From: Styela clava
Lineage: Eukaryota > Chordata > Ascidiacea > Stolidobranchia > Styelidae
NCBI RefSeq assembly: GCF_964204865.1
Contig: NC_135251.1
Span: 19,592,001 to 19,656,000 of the forward strand
Direction of reading: 5' to 3'
DNA: 64,000 bases
Below, one piece after another: positions 44,412 to 55,691 of the stretch (positions are counted from its first letter, which is position 1; every line of letters begins with the position of its first letter). The position numbers were made by a program, and so were the translations under genes. The notes beneath the pieces were generated by a model. The model did no database searches. It saw only the letters and a program-made list of their open reading frames with translations, and was not told where the DNA came from.

Positions 44412-46428
44412 ATGACTGAAGAAATGGACGGAGAAAACTTATTATACACAGATCAGGTACTTATTTTATCAATATTATTTATTCTTTACTTTTCCTATTT
44501 CGTGTTTCTTCCGAGATTTCGAGCCTTGTCTGCATTTCTCTTAGGAATTTTTTTCACTTTTTTAATCGTGTTATAATTTAAATTGTTGACCTATTTTCAG
44601 GGACCTTCTTACCGCGCAGACAGGAACAACTCTAAACTTTTATCGGGTGCATTTTATGTATTTGCACTTGCTGTGACCCTGTTGTTGGGTTATATTGTCT
44701 TGGATCATAATTCAGAGAAAAGCAGTATAGAAGACAATATTGGTGATATTTTGATTTTTATAATATAAACATTGCAATGGCTCTGGGAAGAATTTATTTT
44801 GGGGTAATTTATGTTTTTAAAATTGAAAACACTACTAATATAAATGTTGCCACATAAGCAGGTACTAATACCAACATATAGATTTTGAAAGAGTAAAGGT
44901 AGCATGCATAAATAACCGTCGCTGCAAAGCTCACAGAACCTGATCTATACACTTCCGCGAGAACAGCAAATCATGCGAACTCAAAATTTTTGAATCCCGA
45001 TCAATTCATCGTTGGATCATTATCCCACATATGCATGTGGTTCATATTTTGCTTATGTTTCTATCGTTCCCCTATGACCTATATCATAATTTTTTAACGC
45101 TTGACGATTTTTTTCGTAGCTCGATTAAAGGCTCAGTTGGATGATTTGAAAAATCAATATCAAGCGATGAAACCTTACCAACAGAAAGATGAACACCAAG
45201 TAAATTTGGTAAAGAATTTCAATATTTGACTCGTGTATATTATTGAAATATAACTGTAATTAATCCTATATTTCAAGCTTCTAAAACGTTGTTATTAACA
45301 GTAAAATTGATTTATTCATCTTCCAATTTCGATTTATTCAACATTATTTGACCTAATTAAACTTGAAGGAGTAGTACGAGTTTCTTTATAGTGCTAGCCA
45401 TTTCAAATTCCAATTTCAAAAAATCAGGATAAATTACAAAATATTCTTTTTTATTGCAGATGGTCGGGAAAATTGCCAGTCACAAAAAAATGTGTCATCG
45501 TACACTGTCCGCGATAACGCGTGAGTTGCGTAATAATTTGATTATAAACTGTTGAATTAGGCGAAAACATTGATATATTGCAATGATACGTGGTTCTAAC
45601 AAGATATTTTATATAAAAGACGACTGAAGCCATAATGATCGTATTTATTTCAATGTAACATAAATACGTTTTTTTTTCATTTATGAACAAAGAAATGAGA
45701 CAAGTTATTATCAATGAAAATTTTAACGAAACACAGTACTTGAATCTATGGAGTGAAATACCAAGAGGATTCATACATCTTGAAGCAGACAAGCTATCTA
45801 TAGACCCCAGCCAAACGCAAGGTAGGATAAAATTTTTTCTTATAATATAGATATTTTTCATGGTTTTAATCTCGTGATATACTCTAGGAAATGTAGATAA
45901 TATGAAAACGGTGACCGGATGGGAAATGAAGTATGGGGGAGAGTGTAAAGATGTGGATCCCAAACTACAAGAGAACGACATTGTGATACCAATGGATGCA
46001 TATTACGTTGTTTACAGTCAAGTATCATTACATTGTGGAAACAAAAGTAAATGAATATGTTCTTGAAAAATTAGAAATTTTCATTATCAACTTTGAATAA
46101 ATAAATTAGGCAAACAAAATTTATAACTAAATGATTTTTTGTTAAATTCATTTCAGTGGAAATTAAAGTACCACAAATACACAGACACGCTGTACAATAT
46201 GTTGAAGTTCTTGCTCGAAGTAGAGATTCACCAAAAATTTTGATGGAAAACAACTACCAGCTATGCGAAAAAAGTAAATTTAGCCAAAAATCGCACGTAT
46301 CATATCAAAAAGGAATCTACCGGTTCACATCGGGAGATCTGTTACGAGTTACTGTTACCAAGCCCGACGGTACTTCAATTACCAACAAAGACGGACATCA
46401 GTCTACTTTTGGTGTATATATGTTGTAA
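44412..46428 (+). CDS. TNF-superfamily ligand 1, 7 coding exons
   Basis: Exons: 44412-44456, 44601-44742, 45120-45199 (or to 45208), 45460-45520, 45693-45821, 45888-46046 and 46157-46428, giving about 295 residues. It is a type II protein: a short acidic cytoplasmic N-terminus, one span (LLSGAFYVFALAVTLLLGYI, about residues 28-49), and a heptad-like stalk (ARLKAQLDDLKNQYQAMK). A C-terminal TNF homology domain shows IASHKK near its start, the core strand AYYVVYSQVSLHC, and the closing GDLLRVTV...STFGVYML. These are the A, F and H-strand signatures of TNF ligands. It would trimerise at the cell surface and bind TNF-receptor-type partners. AATAAA lies at 46492-46497. The exon 3 donor is ambiguous and the exon 5 acceptor has a distant pyrimidine tract. 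Confidence 0.88.
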
Positions 46429-47019
46429 TTATTTTCACTCATGAACAAGTTTTAGAATTTTGTGGTGAGTCAATCTCCAAAATTCACCTGAAATAAAAGC
46501 ATGTACAGCAGTTGAAATAACATTGGGGTTGTCGTACAAATTCTATACAAATCTTCCACAGTTGTTATTACAGAACAATATGCAATATGATAAACTCATA
46601 TGCCTTTTTATATATGCTTTGATGCTACTGAACCGACAATATCAATAAATTAGTTGGCATAATGTAGTTTCCTGAATTGTTTATCAAAGTGCATCAGTTC
46701 TATATCGCGATGTGCTTGAACAGAGTCATATCTTCAATTTACCTAGAAGGTACAGATCCGGAAATACGAAACGGCGCTACAACTATGCTGTCGAAATGCA
46801 CCCACTGCGCCGATTTGATTTCTTGTATAATAGAGACGAAGAAAAATTATGAGTTGCTGCGGGCAGTAACCTTCTGGTAATATAACATATATGCATGTGG
46901 TATGCTATCTTTACATCGAGCGCTTCCGCGTGGGCAATGTCTTTATAGCATTTGGACTGGTTGAACAATGGAGGAGCGCAGTAGACTGTTTTTCAAGCAA
47001 TGAATTTATAATTTTCGTT
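46429..47019. other. spacer between TNF ligand 1 and the receptor-like gene
   Basis: 3' UTR of ligand 1, then about 500 bp with no recognised feature. It may contain the promoter of the next gene. Confidence 0.45.
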
Positions 47020-48414
47020 ATGATGCTTGACGCAGAGAAAATCATAGTATTACTTATCGTTTTACAACAACTGAAATTGAGCGAAACAGGTATTCTGAAA
47101 GATGCGACATGCAGCAGCACAGATTTTGTCTGCAAAGACTGGAAATTGGAAAGAACGTGGACACAAGGAGGATATCATACTCTCTGCTATGGAAAAGATA
47201 GACTACCGAAAATATATCATCAACAGGTATTCATAGTCAGGAACGTGTATCGTTGCAACGATAACAATCGACATGACAATGCCAGGAAAATTATAAACTT
47301 GTATTCTGATGTTAATGGTAAACTTTGTCATCTGATCAAAGGCGATAAACGTTGCCCTCATGTCACAAACATGACAAGTACTGCATCCATGTATGTAAAA
47401 GTTAATCTCAATTGCGGTAACTATAAATGCTGGCTTCATTACCACCGATGTGATGTGTGCTCACTGCTACCATGGTATAGCTTGTTTCCAAAAACAAAGG
47501 AGAAATCAAAAGGATTTCAATGTAAAAAGCAATTACAACTGAAAACAGCGAGAGCAACGGCAAGAGCAAATTGTTACAAATGCGATGGAAGCATTGTCAA
47601 CAATAAATTCTGTCGCCAACGAAACGAGTCAACATTATCATCATATTATGTGGACATTGCTGGTTCCAAACCAAGCTGGAGTGAGTGGATTAAAGTTTCC
47701 AAATGTAAAAGCAAATCGAGCATAGTACCACCTTGTGGAAACGGAACATTGGCAGGTACCATGTCGTGGGAAAAACATTGCCGATATAATGGAAGTTTTG
47801 TCAAATTGAATCCAAAACTTTGCGGAATGGAAAAAAATAAAATTACTCTTCCCTGCGATATCCAGCTAATTTCCTGCCATGTCAGCCCACTCGTCAAGAA
47901 ATTTCAAAATAATATTGCCCGTTTGAAATCTAAACACAAATCTAAACTTGCAGTTGCGCACGCTTGGCTTATTGTTCTTGTAGTGATTCTCGTCGTCGTA
48001 TTCATTTCTACTCTAATCGCGTATTTCAAATACACGCAGATGAAGGCTGGAAAATCGGGATTTTGCAACATGTTTCCCGAAGGCAAGTTGCAGTCCTCTG
48101 CGACTCAAACAACGTCTCTCTACAATCCAAGTAGAATTATTTTAGAACCAGAATACGCCCTTGTTGGTGACTATCGTAGTAATAGAGAGAGTGAACACGA
48201 ATATGACAATGTTTATTCACTAGCGGATGAAAGAACTCAGGATGACTCCCGCTGGATTTTGTCAGACAATTCAATGGACGAATCTGATAACGAATGTAAG
48301 ATTTTACTTACCCAGGAAGACGTGCAAGATTCCGGAAAAGCTCTAAGCGAAGCTGATGTGTCTGAGAGGAGAGCTATTTACGCAAAGGTCAACAAACAAC
48401 ATAAATCTTCTTGA
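47020..48414 (+). CDS. intronless single-pass membrane receptor-like protein, 464 residues, unknown family
   Basis: The frame is open from 46891, but the start at 47020 is preferred because it begins a signal peptide (MMLDAEKIIVLLIVLQQLKL). The ectodomain (to about 309) is Cys-rich with four N-glycosylation sequons. A stretch at about 220-254 resembles a degenerate thrombospondin type 1 repeat (WSEWIKVSKC, then PPCGNGT, then HC). One span follows (VAHAWLIVLVVILVVVFIST, about 310-336). The 128-residue acidic tail holds tyrosine motifs: EYALV (Tyr379), EYDNV (Tyr395, a Grb2-type YxN), VYSLA (Tyr399) and IYAKV (Tyr454). It lies between two TNF ligand genes in the same orientation. AATAAA is at 48811-48816. 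The lack of introns may mean a retrogene origin. Signalling is inferred from motifs only. Confidence 0.75.
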   Translation: MMLDAEKIIVLLIVLQQLKLSETGILKDATCSSTDFVCKDWKLERTWTQGGYHTLCYGKDRLPKIYHQQVFIVRNVYRCNDNNRHDNARKIINLYSDVNGKLCHLIKGDKRCPHVTNMTSTASMYVKVNLNCGNYKCWLHYHRCDVCSLLPWYSLFPKTKEKSKGFQCKKQLQLKTARATARANCYKCDGSIVNNKFCRQRNESTLSSYYVDIAGSKPSWSEWIKVSKCKSKSSIVPPCGNGTLAGTMSWEKHCRYNGSFVKLNPKLCGMEKNKITLPCDIQLISCHVSPLVKKFQNNIARLKSKHKSKLAVAHAWLIVLVVILVVVFISTLIAYFKYTQMKAGKSGFCNMFPEGKLQSSATQTTSLYNPSRIILEPEYALVGDYRSNRESEHEYDNVYSLADERTQDDSRWILSDNSMDESDNECKILLTQEDVQDSGKALSEADVSERRAIYAKVNKQHKSS

Positions 48415-49657
48415 GTCATTCAGCGGAGAAATATTTATACTCGAATTTTTTAGGATATTTTAAGCTAAACACGGCCTTCGAGCTTTAAAACGCGACATGC
48501 CATGTTCTTTTCACGCTGAAAAAACAAGCGCGAAACAAAGCTCAGTTAAGGTTTATCGTGAAAGGTTCCATTGATGACATCATACGTAAACAGCCAAGAT
48601 TTAACATATACACAACCCCATATTGATGTGATTACCCAAGTTAGGCTCGATCATTATATGTGTAGAAAATAGTTTCTCCGTGGCTGTGAGTTTATATTCA
48701 TTTTATTATTCATTTATAAATCACTATTACGTGTATACTTTTCATGTTTGTAAATTTTCATTTGGCAACAAAAGATTTATTGAACGATTAAAATATATCA
48801 ATAGGAAAAAAATAAATTATGATCTCCATGCACCCATTCGTTCTTATTAATTTCTTGTTTGTCACGTATTGTATGATAAAATTTGAATGCGGTATATTGT
48901 ATATGCTGGTCATAAGATCCCATGAAATGGCACTGGAATTATTAGAATGATGCTATAGTATATTAACAACATTTACCTAGAATTATAAAAAAAAGGTTTT
49001 ATTGAAAAGATGATTAAGAGAGTCCCTCCCGCCTTGGGGTTATTACGACAAAAATCGTACCGATATATTGTTCATTATGCACCATCGGCATTGGTTTCTT
49101 ATTAAAAGTTAAGAATTTTTTAAATTTTAAATGGACTTTATGTACACCAAGATTATTTTGTATTATCCATTCTTAGAAGTATCGGCATCAAAATATTGGA
49201 CTAATATTCTCAATTATCGGAATTCGGTATCGGCTACCAGGTTTGCTTTCCACGAAATACAATATTGACGTATACGACATCACTTTTATTGTTATCCAAA
49301 AAATAATTCCAAGTTCCTCTACGAGCACGAAGGGTTCCGTTCAAAAGTGAACTATTAACCTGGATTCATTATAGAGTGCTATTCGAGGACGAATAAACAA
49401 GCGTATATCATATCACGCGATATTCTGTACATATCATGGTCAATGACCTGATCGTACGATGTGCGTATCTGACTTTGTTTTTTCTATCGAAAGCAAACAA
49501 CGAAACGCTTATCTATGGCTGCAAAGCCTGCTGACGATTCAACACAATGTCCCACAAGTCCAGCACAAAACATGCCCTAATAGTGTTATATACAGAAAAC
49601 GATAATTTAACTACTACTTATTACTAAAACGATCATTAGTTAACATATACGAAAAAA
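48415..49657. other. 3' UTR and intergenic
   Basis: AATAAA at 48811-48816. No other gene or repeat was recognised. Confidence 0.5.
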
Positions 49658-49801
49658 GGTTCCATTACATTACGGATGTTTTTTTACGGATATTTGAACC
49701 CATACTAACCCTAACCCGTGGGTTTTAGCACCCGCATATAGATTGAACCCGCGGATATACACATGGGTTCAAATGTACGTGGGCTGAAATGTACGGTCAC
49801 C
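49658..49801 (-). mobile_element. MITE copy (GGTGACCGTACATTTGAAC family), inverted
   Basis: Begins GGTTCCATTACATTACGGAT and ends GAAATGTACGGTCAC, in reverse orientation to 43604-43806. Shared interior is GTGGGTTTTAGCACCCGCAT. Confidence 0.85.
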
Positions 49802-50517
49802 GCGACAAACAAACAAATCTATCTATTACATCATACATATATAAGAACGAAGGTGTCCTTCCAGGTAAAGATTGTAGACGGTTTTAAATCCCCCCTTATT
49901 TTTACCCATTGTCGTTTTTCATCTAGCAAGCGCAATCGTGTTTTGGCCTTATATTATAGAACCGTTTTTATGGCAGTCCACGCAATCCATAGCGTTGTTG
50001 TACGCGTGGTCCGACTGAGAAAGCAAGGAACTGGTAATTTAATCTCCCCCGCTTGGATATACAACCAGGTGGCTTTGGTTCCGCTTTACGGCTATATTTA
50101 GGTCGTTGTCGATTGTAGACTCGTTTACATCTACCGAGTGATCACTGGGGCGTAAATCTATTCAATGATGTCCGTTCGCAGCTATTCCTCTTTTTACAAA
50201 TACTCGCTTCAAGGCGTTTGTATATCGCGCGCGTTCGTACATCGATATGTGCTGTTAGAATGAAATGGCCTTTTGAGCGTTTTTAGATATATCCCCTTTT
50301 AGTTTGATGACATCAAATTGTAATATTAGCATTGGATGCAGCCTGGAGCACTACGAGTTACTGAATTTCGCTAAATACTGCCTGCATTGAGCTGAACAAG
50401 AAATACTAGTAGAAGTAGAAGATCAGCGCAATCTGTTACGTATGACCCTATTTTATAGTCTATTTATCATGGAGATTTTTTTTCAGTTCAATTTTGTTAT
50501 AAACTACGACTAGCAAT
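49802..50517. other. upstream region of TNF ligand gene 2
   Basis: A 3' splice site (TTTTTTTTCAG, ending 50486) lies 31 nt before the ATG. No gene was recognised. Confidence 0.45.
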
Positions 50518-52646
50518 ATGTTGAAAGTGTCGACTATTCTTTTGGCTTGTTCCTGCTTTATGTTGGCAGCCTCGGTGTTTGTTGCAGCAATTGCTTTAGT
50601 TTTTCATCCGAGTAAATCAGAGGCAGCAAAGATACTTGAAGAGTTAAGACCTCAGGTTCAATGTGCCCTTTGCAAAGCTGGACTTGAAAAGGACGGATGT
50701 GAAGCAACATGTATGCCAAGGTGAGCAATGGCTTGGGTGATAGCTCGGAAAATACAAAATAGCAAACAGTTACAATTGTCGATACTTAGTAAATACAGCT
50801 CGACGAAGCGTAGCCGAGGTCGACGGAGAAATAGGCAATAATGTACATATATCGCAAATGGTGATGTAAAGTATGAACATTTTTTATATTCGCCAGAAAT
50901 AAAATACAATGGTGAATAACAAGTTTCTGAAGATATAATTTTGCTAAATTTTCTAGAAATTTGTTAAAAAATATCAATTTGCTACGCTGCATTTGCATTA
51001 TTTGCGAAATATATAGAATTTAGTTTATTCATCAACAGCATGTTTTAAATTGAAACGATAGCGATATGGAAATGTGATACGTTTGTATTTTCCACATAAT
51101 TTCGTAATAAAATTTTTGCTCTTCAAACTATAGATGAATATTACATATTTATAGATCGGAAAATAACGATGGTAACACGAAAGATTGCGAATTAACAAAA
51201 GACAGAAAAGAATATTTATCAGCGGTAAATAAATTATTACTTTTAATAAATGTAAAATATGAGAATGCGATATACAACCTTTGCATGAGTTTTAAACTGA
51301 TATTTTATTTAATTTTAGATAATTGATAAAAAGATTAAATCAGGACCTTCTTACCAAGCTCATATGGATAGTAAGATGATAAATATTTTCTGACGGTATC
51401 TTTTTATTTTATTGCCAAGAAAGTATTAATCTTATATCTCGTACTTATTCCCTAAAATCGAAAAATATTGGAAGGGAAGCTTGATTCGATTTTGTGCATA
51501 ATAAACCATTAGTTCCATATGTGCAGTGTAACTTCGAATTCCGCATTTCCTTACTCCCTTAATTATATCAATATTAGTTCATTTTTTTATATTCGGTATA
51601 TTTTGTTAATTATTTTCATGTCGTGATTCTCATCCCAGTAAAATCACTAAAACAATATAAAAAAAAAATATGTGGTTGATCGAAATTACTCCTTCATGTT
51701 TAAATAGTTGCAATCAGTTTAATTTATTATTATTATATAAAACAGCACTAAAAAGTGCCATGAACATGGAGGACAGTAATTCGGTGTTAAATCGAATACA
51801 GATACTCAACTTAAATGTTCCGAGACCATCTGCACATTGGTACCTTGATAAAAAGAGTGAAAGACCCTCTTTCGCCAGTGAGTATCATTTTTAATGTAAC
51901 TTCTCAATTTCATACTCATGCAACAATTTATTTATACACCCGTTACTTATATATTCCCACCTGGACACCATGATTTCAATTATTCACATTAGAACAGAAT
52001 ATAACAAATGTTTCTAGGTATGGAGCTTAATTTTTGCATATATGTCCAGTAAAATTACCATAGTGTTAAATTTATATTTTAGATAAAAGAGATAATCCAG
52101 ATATGAGGAATGTATCATGGATTTGGGAAACTGGCAACGAAATTGCTCATTCTCAGAATGGAATCCAGCACGTAGACGGTCACATGAACTTCACAATACC
52201 CGGGTGGTATCACATATATTTCCAGATCCACTTCAGGTCGAACATTTCCATTAAAAGCAGGTAATGAATATTGTATCGAATACTGCCAAATAAGGATCTT
52301 ATTCTTAATAACAATGAAATTTATATAATTTAACAGCTATAAGGCTCATCTTCTGAAAGCTAGTGGCAAGCGTGAAGATGAAACGAAAGATGTTTTGGAA
52401 ATGGAAGAAAGCGTAGTCTGTTCTCACAACCATCGAAATTCAACAAGTAGAAAAAAATTAGAGAAAATGCATCCACATCTTCAAAACCATTCCTGTGTTG
52501 TATTAAAAGGTTCGAAAATGTTCCAAATTGAAAAACCTACGCTCGTAAGAATGGAAATAAAAATGCCCGAAGAAGCCTCTATTGACACACTTATGAGTAG
52601 ATCGTATTTGGGAGCAATGTATCTTCGACCAACGAAGACAATGTAA
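50518..52646 (+). CDS. TNF-superfamily ligand 2, 6 coding exons
   Basis: Exons: 50518-50720, 51155-51224, 51319-51370, 51746-51877, 52083-52260 and 52337-52646, giving 314 residues with consistent phases. An N-terminal span (TILLACSCFMLAASVFVAAI, about residues 5-28) makes it type II. It is followed by a short Cys cluster (CALCKAGLEKDGCEATC). The TNF homology domain starts at PSAHWYLD (His139) and shows a Trp-rich first strand pair (VSWIWETGNEIAH), the F-strand PGWYHIYFQIHF (about 192-203) and the closing SRSYLGAMYL (about 300-308). The last exon carries a long His/Lys-rich loop (about 221-265) that may be a family-specific insertion. AATAAA at 52691-52696 and 52724-52729. It pairs with ligand 1 across the receptor-like gene. 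Confidence 0.88.
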
Positions 52647-53027
52647 AAATATTGGGACAAAGGAGAGAAAACTGTCCAAGTTGTACGATAAATAAAAAGT
52701 AGTTTATTTTTTTATAAATCTTGAATAAATATTTGATCTGGTTTGAGAAACTTGTCAGTTATTTTGGTTTGGCATGAAAGGGAAGTGGGAAAGTTGCATC
52801 TTCCGAGGTGGTTATTGAAAATATACAATATTTCAAGCAAATCCTGTTAGGGTCGCTGATGAATAACGTTTGCTTAATTGGAAGTTCCTGTCGTAAATAA
52901 GTGCCCTAAACTGTAATCTGAGGTAATATTGACAGCACTATGGGCCTACAAAAAATATTACGGGTAAATTTGCTATGCAAATAAAAATAAACTGAAGGCC
53001 AAGTGTAGCAATGATTTTTGGAACATA
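52647..53027. other. 3' UTR of TNF ligand 2 and spacer
   Basis: Two polyadenylation signals (52691, 52724), otherwise featureless. Confidence 0.5.
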
Positions 53028-53826
53028 TCGTCACGCTAATAACCGAATTGCGTAAGTCATTTTTAGCAGTATTGAGAAAAACGTAAAAAACTTCCTAATG
53101 ATTTTGTGTTGCAATTGAGAGTCAATAATTTGCCATGGTTCAATTTTTTGATCGCAGCCGGATCTAAGTTAATTTGTATGACGCAGTTAAGTGACGTCAT
53201 AATGGCGCACTGTGACTTAGGCAGAAATGTGTCTATGATTTGGGGACATACGCAATTTTGCAACTTCACTATATGCACCAGTCCAGAAAACTAAACATTC
53301 CAAAAACGAATGTAATTCTCAGTATCTACAATGTCTAATCCCCAAAATAGCTAATCAGTTTCAATTACATTATTTTTTATGTTTAAAAATATATATTTCA
53401 TCAATATAACACGTTCTGCACACCCACCTAAATAGGACTAAGATTAAATTTGAAGAATAAAACAGCAATGCACCCAATATAAAAGCCAACCAAGGTAAAT
53501 TTGACTCGGACAGTGAATATCACAAGTGTACGTCTTCCTATACTGTAGTAAAAATTCAAATTAATACGCGCTAATCTAAGATCCGAGATGCAAAAACTCG
53601 AAAATACTTCGCCGAGGTTATTTTGCATTTGTGACGTCACAAGAGTACTGCGGTAACAAGCATAATTCATTATGGCGAAACAAAATCTCCATTTTTATGG
53701 GTTTCGGAATTCCTAAAATAAAATCTGAGTTAACAGACAGGTGCGCAGCATTACATAAATACCTATTTTATAAAAAACTCAAAATCGCCAAAAATGACTT
53801 ACGCAATTCGGTTATTAGCGTGACGA
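53028..53826. mobile_element. complete TIR element, 799 bp, TA target duplication
   Basis: Same termini as 40339-41160 (TCGTCACGCTAATAACC and GGTTATTAGCGTGACGA) and flanked by TA at 53026-53027 and 53827-53828. It lacks a stretch present in the other copy near its right third (CAATTGCCCAAATGTGCAT). Confidence 0.9.
53428..53670 (-). CDS. conserved small membrane ORF of the TIR element, copy 2
   Basis: An 80-codon minus-strand frame matching that at 40710-41000 (FSSFCISDLRLARINLN, then VKFTLVGFYIGCIAVLFF) with scattered substitutions and no frameshift across the core. Unknown function. Confidence 0.35.
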   Translation of the reverse strand: MNYACYRSTLVTSQMQNNLGEVFSSFCISDLRLARINLNFYYSIGRRTLVIFTVRVKFTLVGFYIGCIAVLFFKFNLSPI

Positions 53827-53854
53827 TATGGTCGTTTGGGATTTATGTGTTATT

Positions 53855-54128
53855 ACTTATCGATCTTAAGATCGGTAAGTATGTTGATATGTATTTGTCT
53901 GTCTGTTTGTCTGTGTGTTAGATGCACGCGATATCTCACGGAAGCGAGGTTGAATCTGCTCCAAAATTTGCATGTGCATTCATCATAGCTCGGATCAGGA
54001 GCCTATTGATTTTGGATGGATTATGTCCTATAATTAGCGAGTTATTAATTAATTAGTGATTGGACACACGCTGTCACTATGGAGTAAGACCACTGTTTTG
54101 GGGATCCCCTAACCTTCGATCGATAAGT
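53855..54128 (+). mobile_element. MITE with ACTTATCGATC termini, copy 2
   Basis: Starts ACTTATCGATCTTAAGATCG and ends TCGATCGATAAGT. It contains TTTGTCTGTCTGTTTG. Relative of 22541-22741. Confidence 0.8.
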
Positions 54129-54368
54129 CTTCGGTTTCTAACCGGTATTCTAGTTTAAAAGCGCTAGCAAATCACTTTGACTCGGATGAAGAATATACTG
54201 ACATGACGCAAGACAGTGGTGGGACGGCTTTCATGTTGGCATTCATACGGCTTTCATGTTTTTTTAATATTAAAGAATTAACAAAAAAGAGATCACTACA
54301 CCTTAACACTTGACAGAGCTAACTTGACATGTTAATATCACGTACGCACGATAATATATGAAAAAATT
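54129..54368. other. spacer before the tandem array
   Basis: No recognised feature. Confidence 0.4.
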
Positions 54369-54813
54369 ACCCAAAGTGTCATCTTTTCTAGAGCATGATA
54401 ATGAATTGTAAACAACCGATCAATTCGTCGTTAACTTTATTTGAAACGAAAACGTTTGTTTAGGAGACTCTGTAGTAGTCTAGGAATATTTCACGCAAAA
54501 TGTAGTGACGTTCCACAGCTAATGGGCAACAAATTTTAGATACTGACAAATGAATGATTCGCAAACGTCAAAATGTAATTGTGACAATTGAATCTCTCCG
54601 GAATTCCTTTTAGATCATAATTCCAATTATCCTTCAATATAGAGGTTTGTAAAACCTTGAAACAATTTCCTTTACTTAGATATGCCACGGATTTGAGATA
54701 CTGTTGGCATTTATGAAATAGATCCTGTATATATGATCATCAATAACTAATTTATCGACAACAATGAATGATTTTGTGCGAGGTTAAATCTATAGGTCTG
54801 CATAACTATAGAC

Positions 54814-55691
54814 CAGTGGTTCTCAAACTTTTTTAGTACCAGAGCCGCATTTCAAACCTCGAAGTTGTGAAGAGCCGCACACAAACAACGCAAGGTAAAA
54901 TAGCTACAAACCTTAAGCGCTTATTTAAAATACCAAGTCATCGTAACAACAACACACGTAACAACTATGGCTGGGCAAAATATTCGAATAATGAAATATT
55001 CGAATGCCATTTTACTATTCGAATATCTGGTACCACGTGACCTGAGTATTGACCTCCGACGTTCTGGATCATTGTTATGTATAAAAAAAATATTAAATAT
55101 TCCACTATTCCGTATTCGTTAAAAATATTCAATTTATTCGATTCGAAAACAAATTCGATTTTGCCCAACCTAGACTAACAGCCATTTAATTTGGCTTTGA
55201 TTTCTAATAAGTTTGTCAAAGCGGGTCGTAATCGTGGAGGGTTCAAAATGCAGTAGCTGCTTGAGATGATCGCCAGATATATCGGGACTATTTTCGATTA
55301 CTGGGACAAAATTAAATAATTATTGAGTTATTTGATTTATATATAATATTCGGAAATGCGACAAAAACTGGAAATCCACGAAACCAAGCCAATGATTACA
55401 TTGATGTCTAAAATCTTTCCAAGTGAAAAGTGTCTAAGTGGCAGCGAAAACGCTTACTGTCGCGTCACTATTGCATCTTGTAGACAACGCTAGTCAACGC
55501 TAAGCAAATAAACACGGGGGAATCCATTCGACTAACTAATAGACTCCCGCATTTAAATTTCCAGTCAATGATTAGTTTTCAATGTAAATTTTTTTTTTGA
55601 AAGTAATTAATTTTCAAAGTATTAACAAGAGCCGCGAGAAAGGTTGTTGAGAGCCGCATGCGGCTCTCAAACCGTAGTTTGAGAATCACTG
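54814..55691. mobile_element. hAT-type element inserted in array unit A, 878 bp
   Basis: Termini CAGTGGTTCTCAAACT and AGTTTGAGAATCACTG (one mismatch). CTATAGAC is an exact 8-bp target duplication at 54806-54813 and 55692-55699. Units B and C keep the empty site with a single CTATAGAC (58315 and 60742 regions). The ends are rich in GAGCCGCA motifs. Confidence 0.95.
54969..55170. mobile_element. small MITE nested in the hAT element
   Basis: GGCTGGGCAAAAT and ATTTTGCCCAACC form inverted ends around ATTCGAA-rich interior sequence. No clear target duplication, so the boundaries are tentative. Confidence 0.5.
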
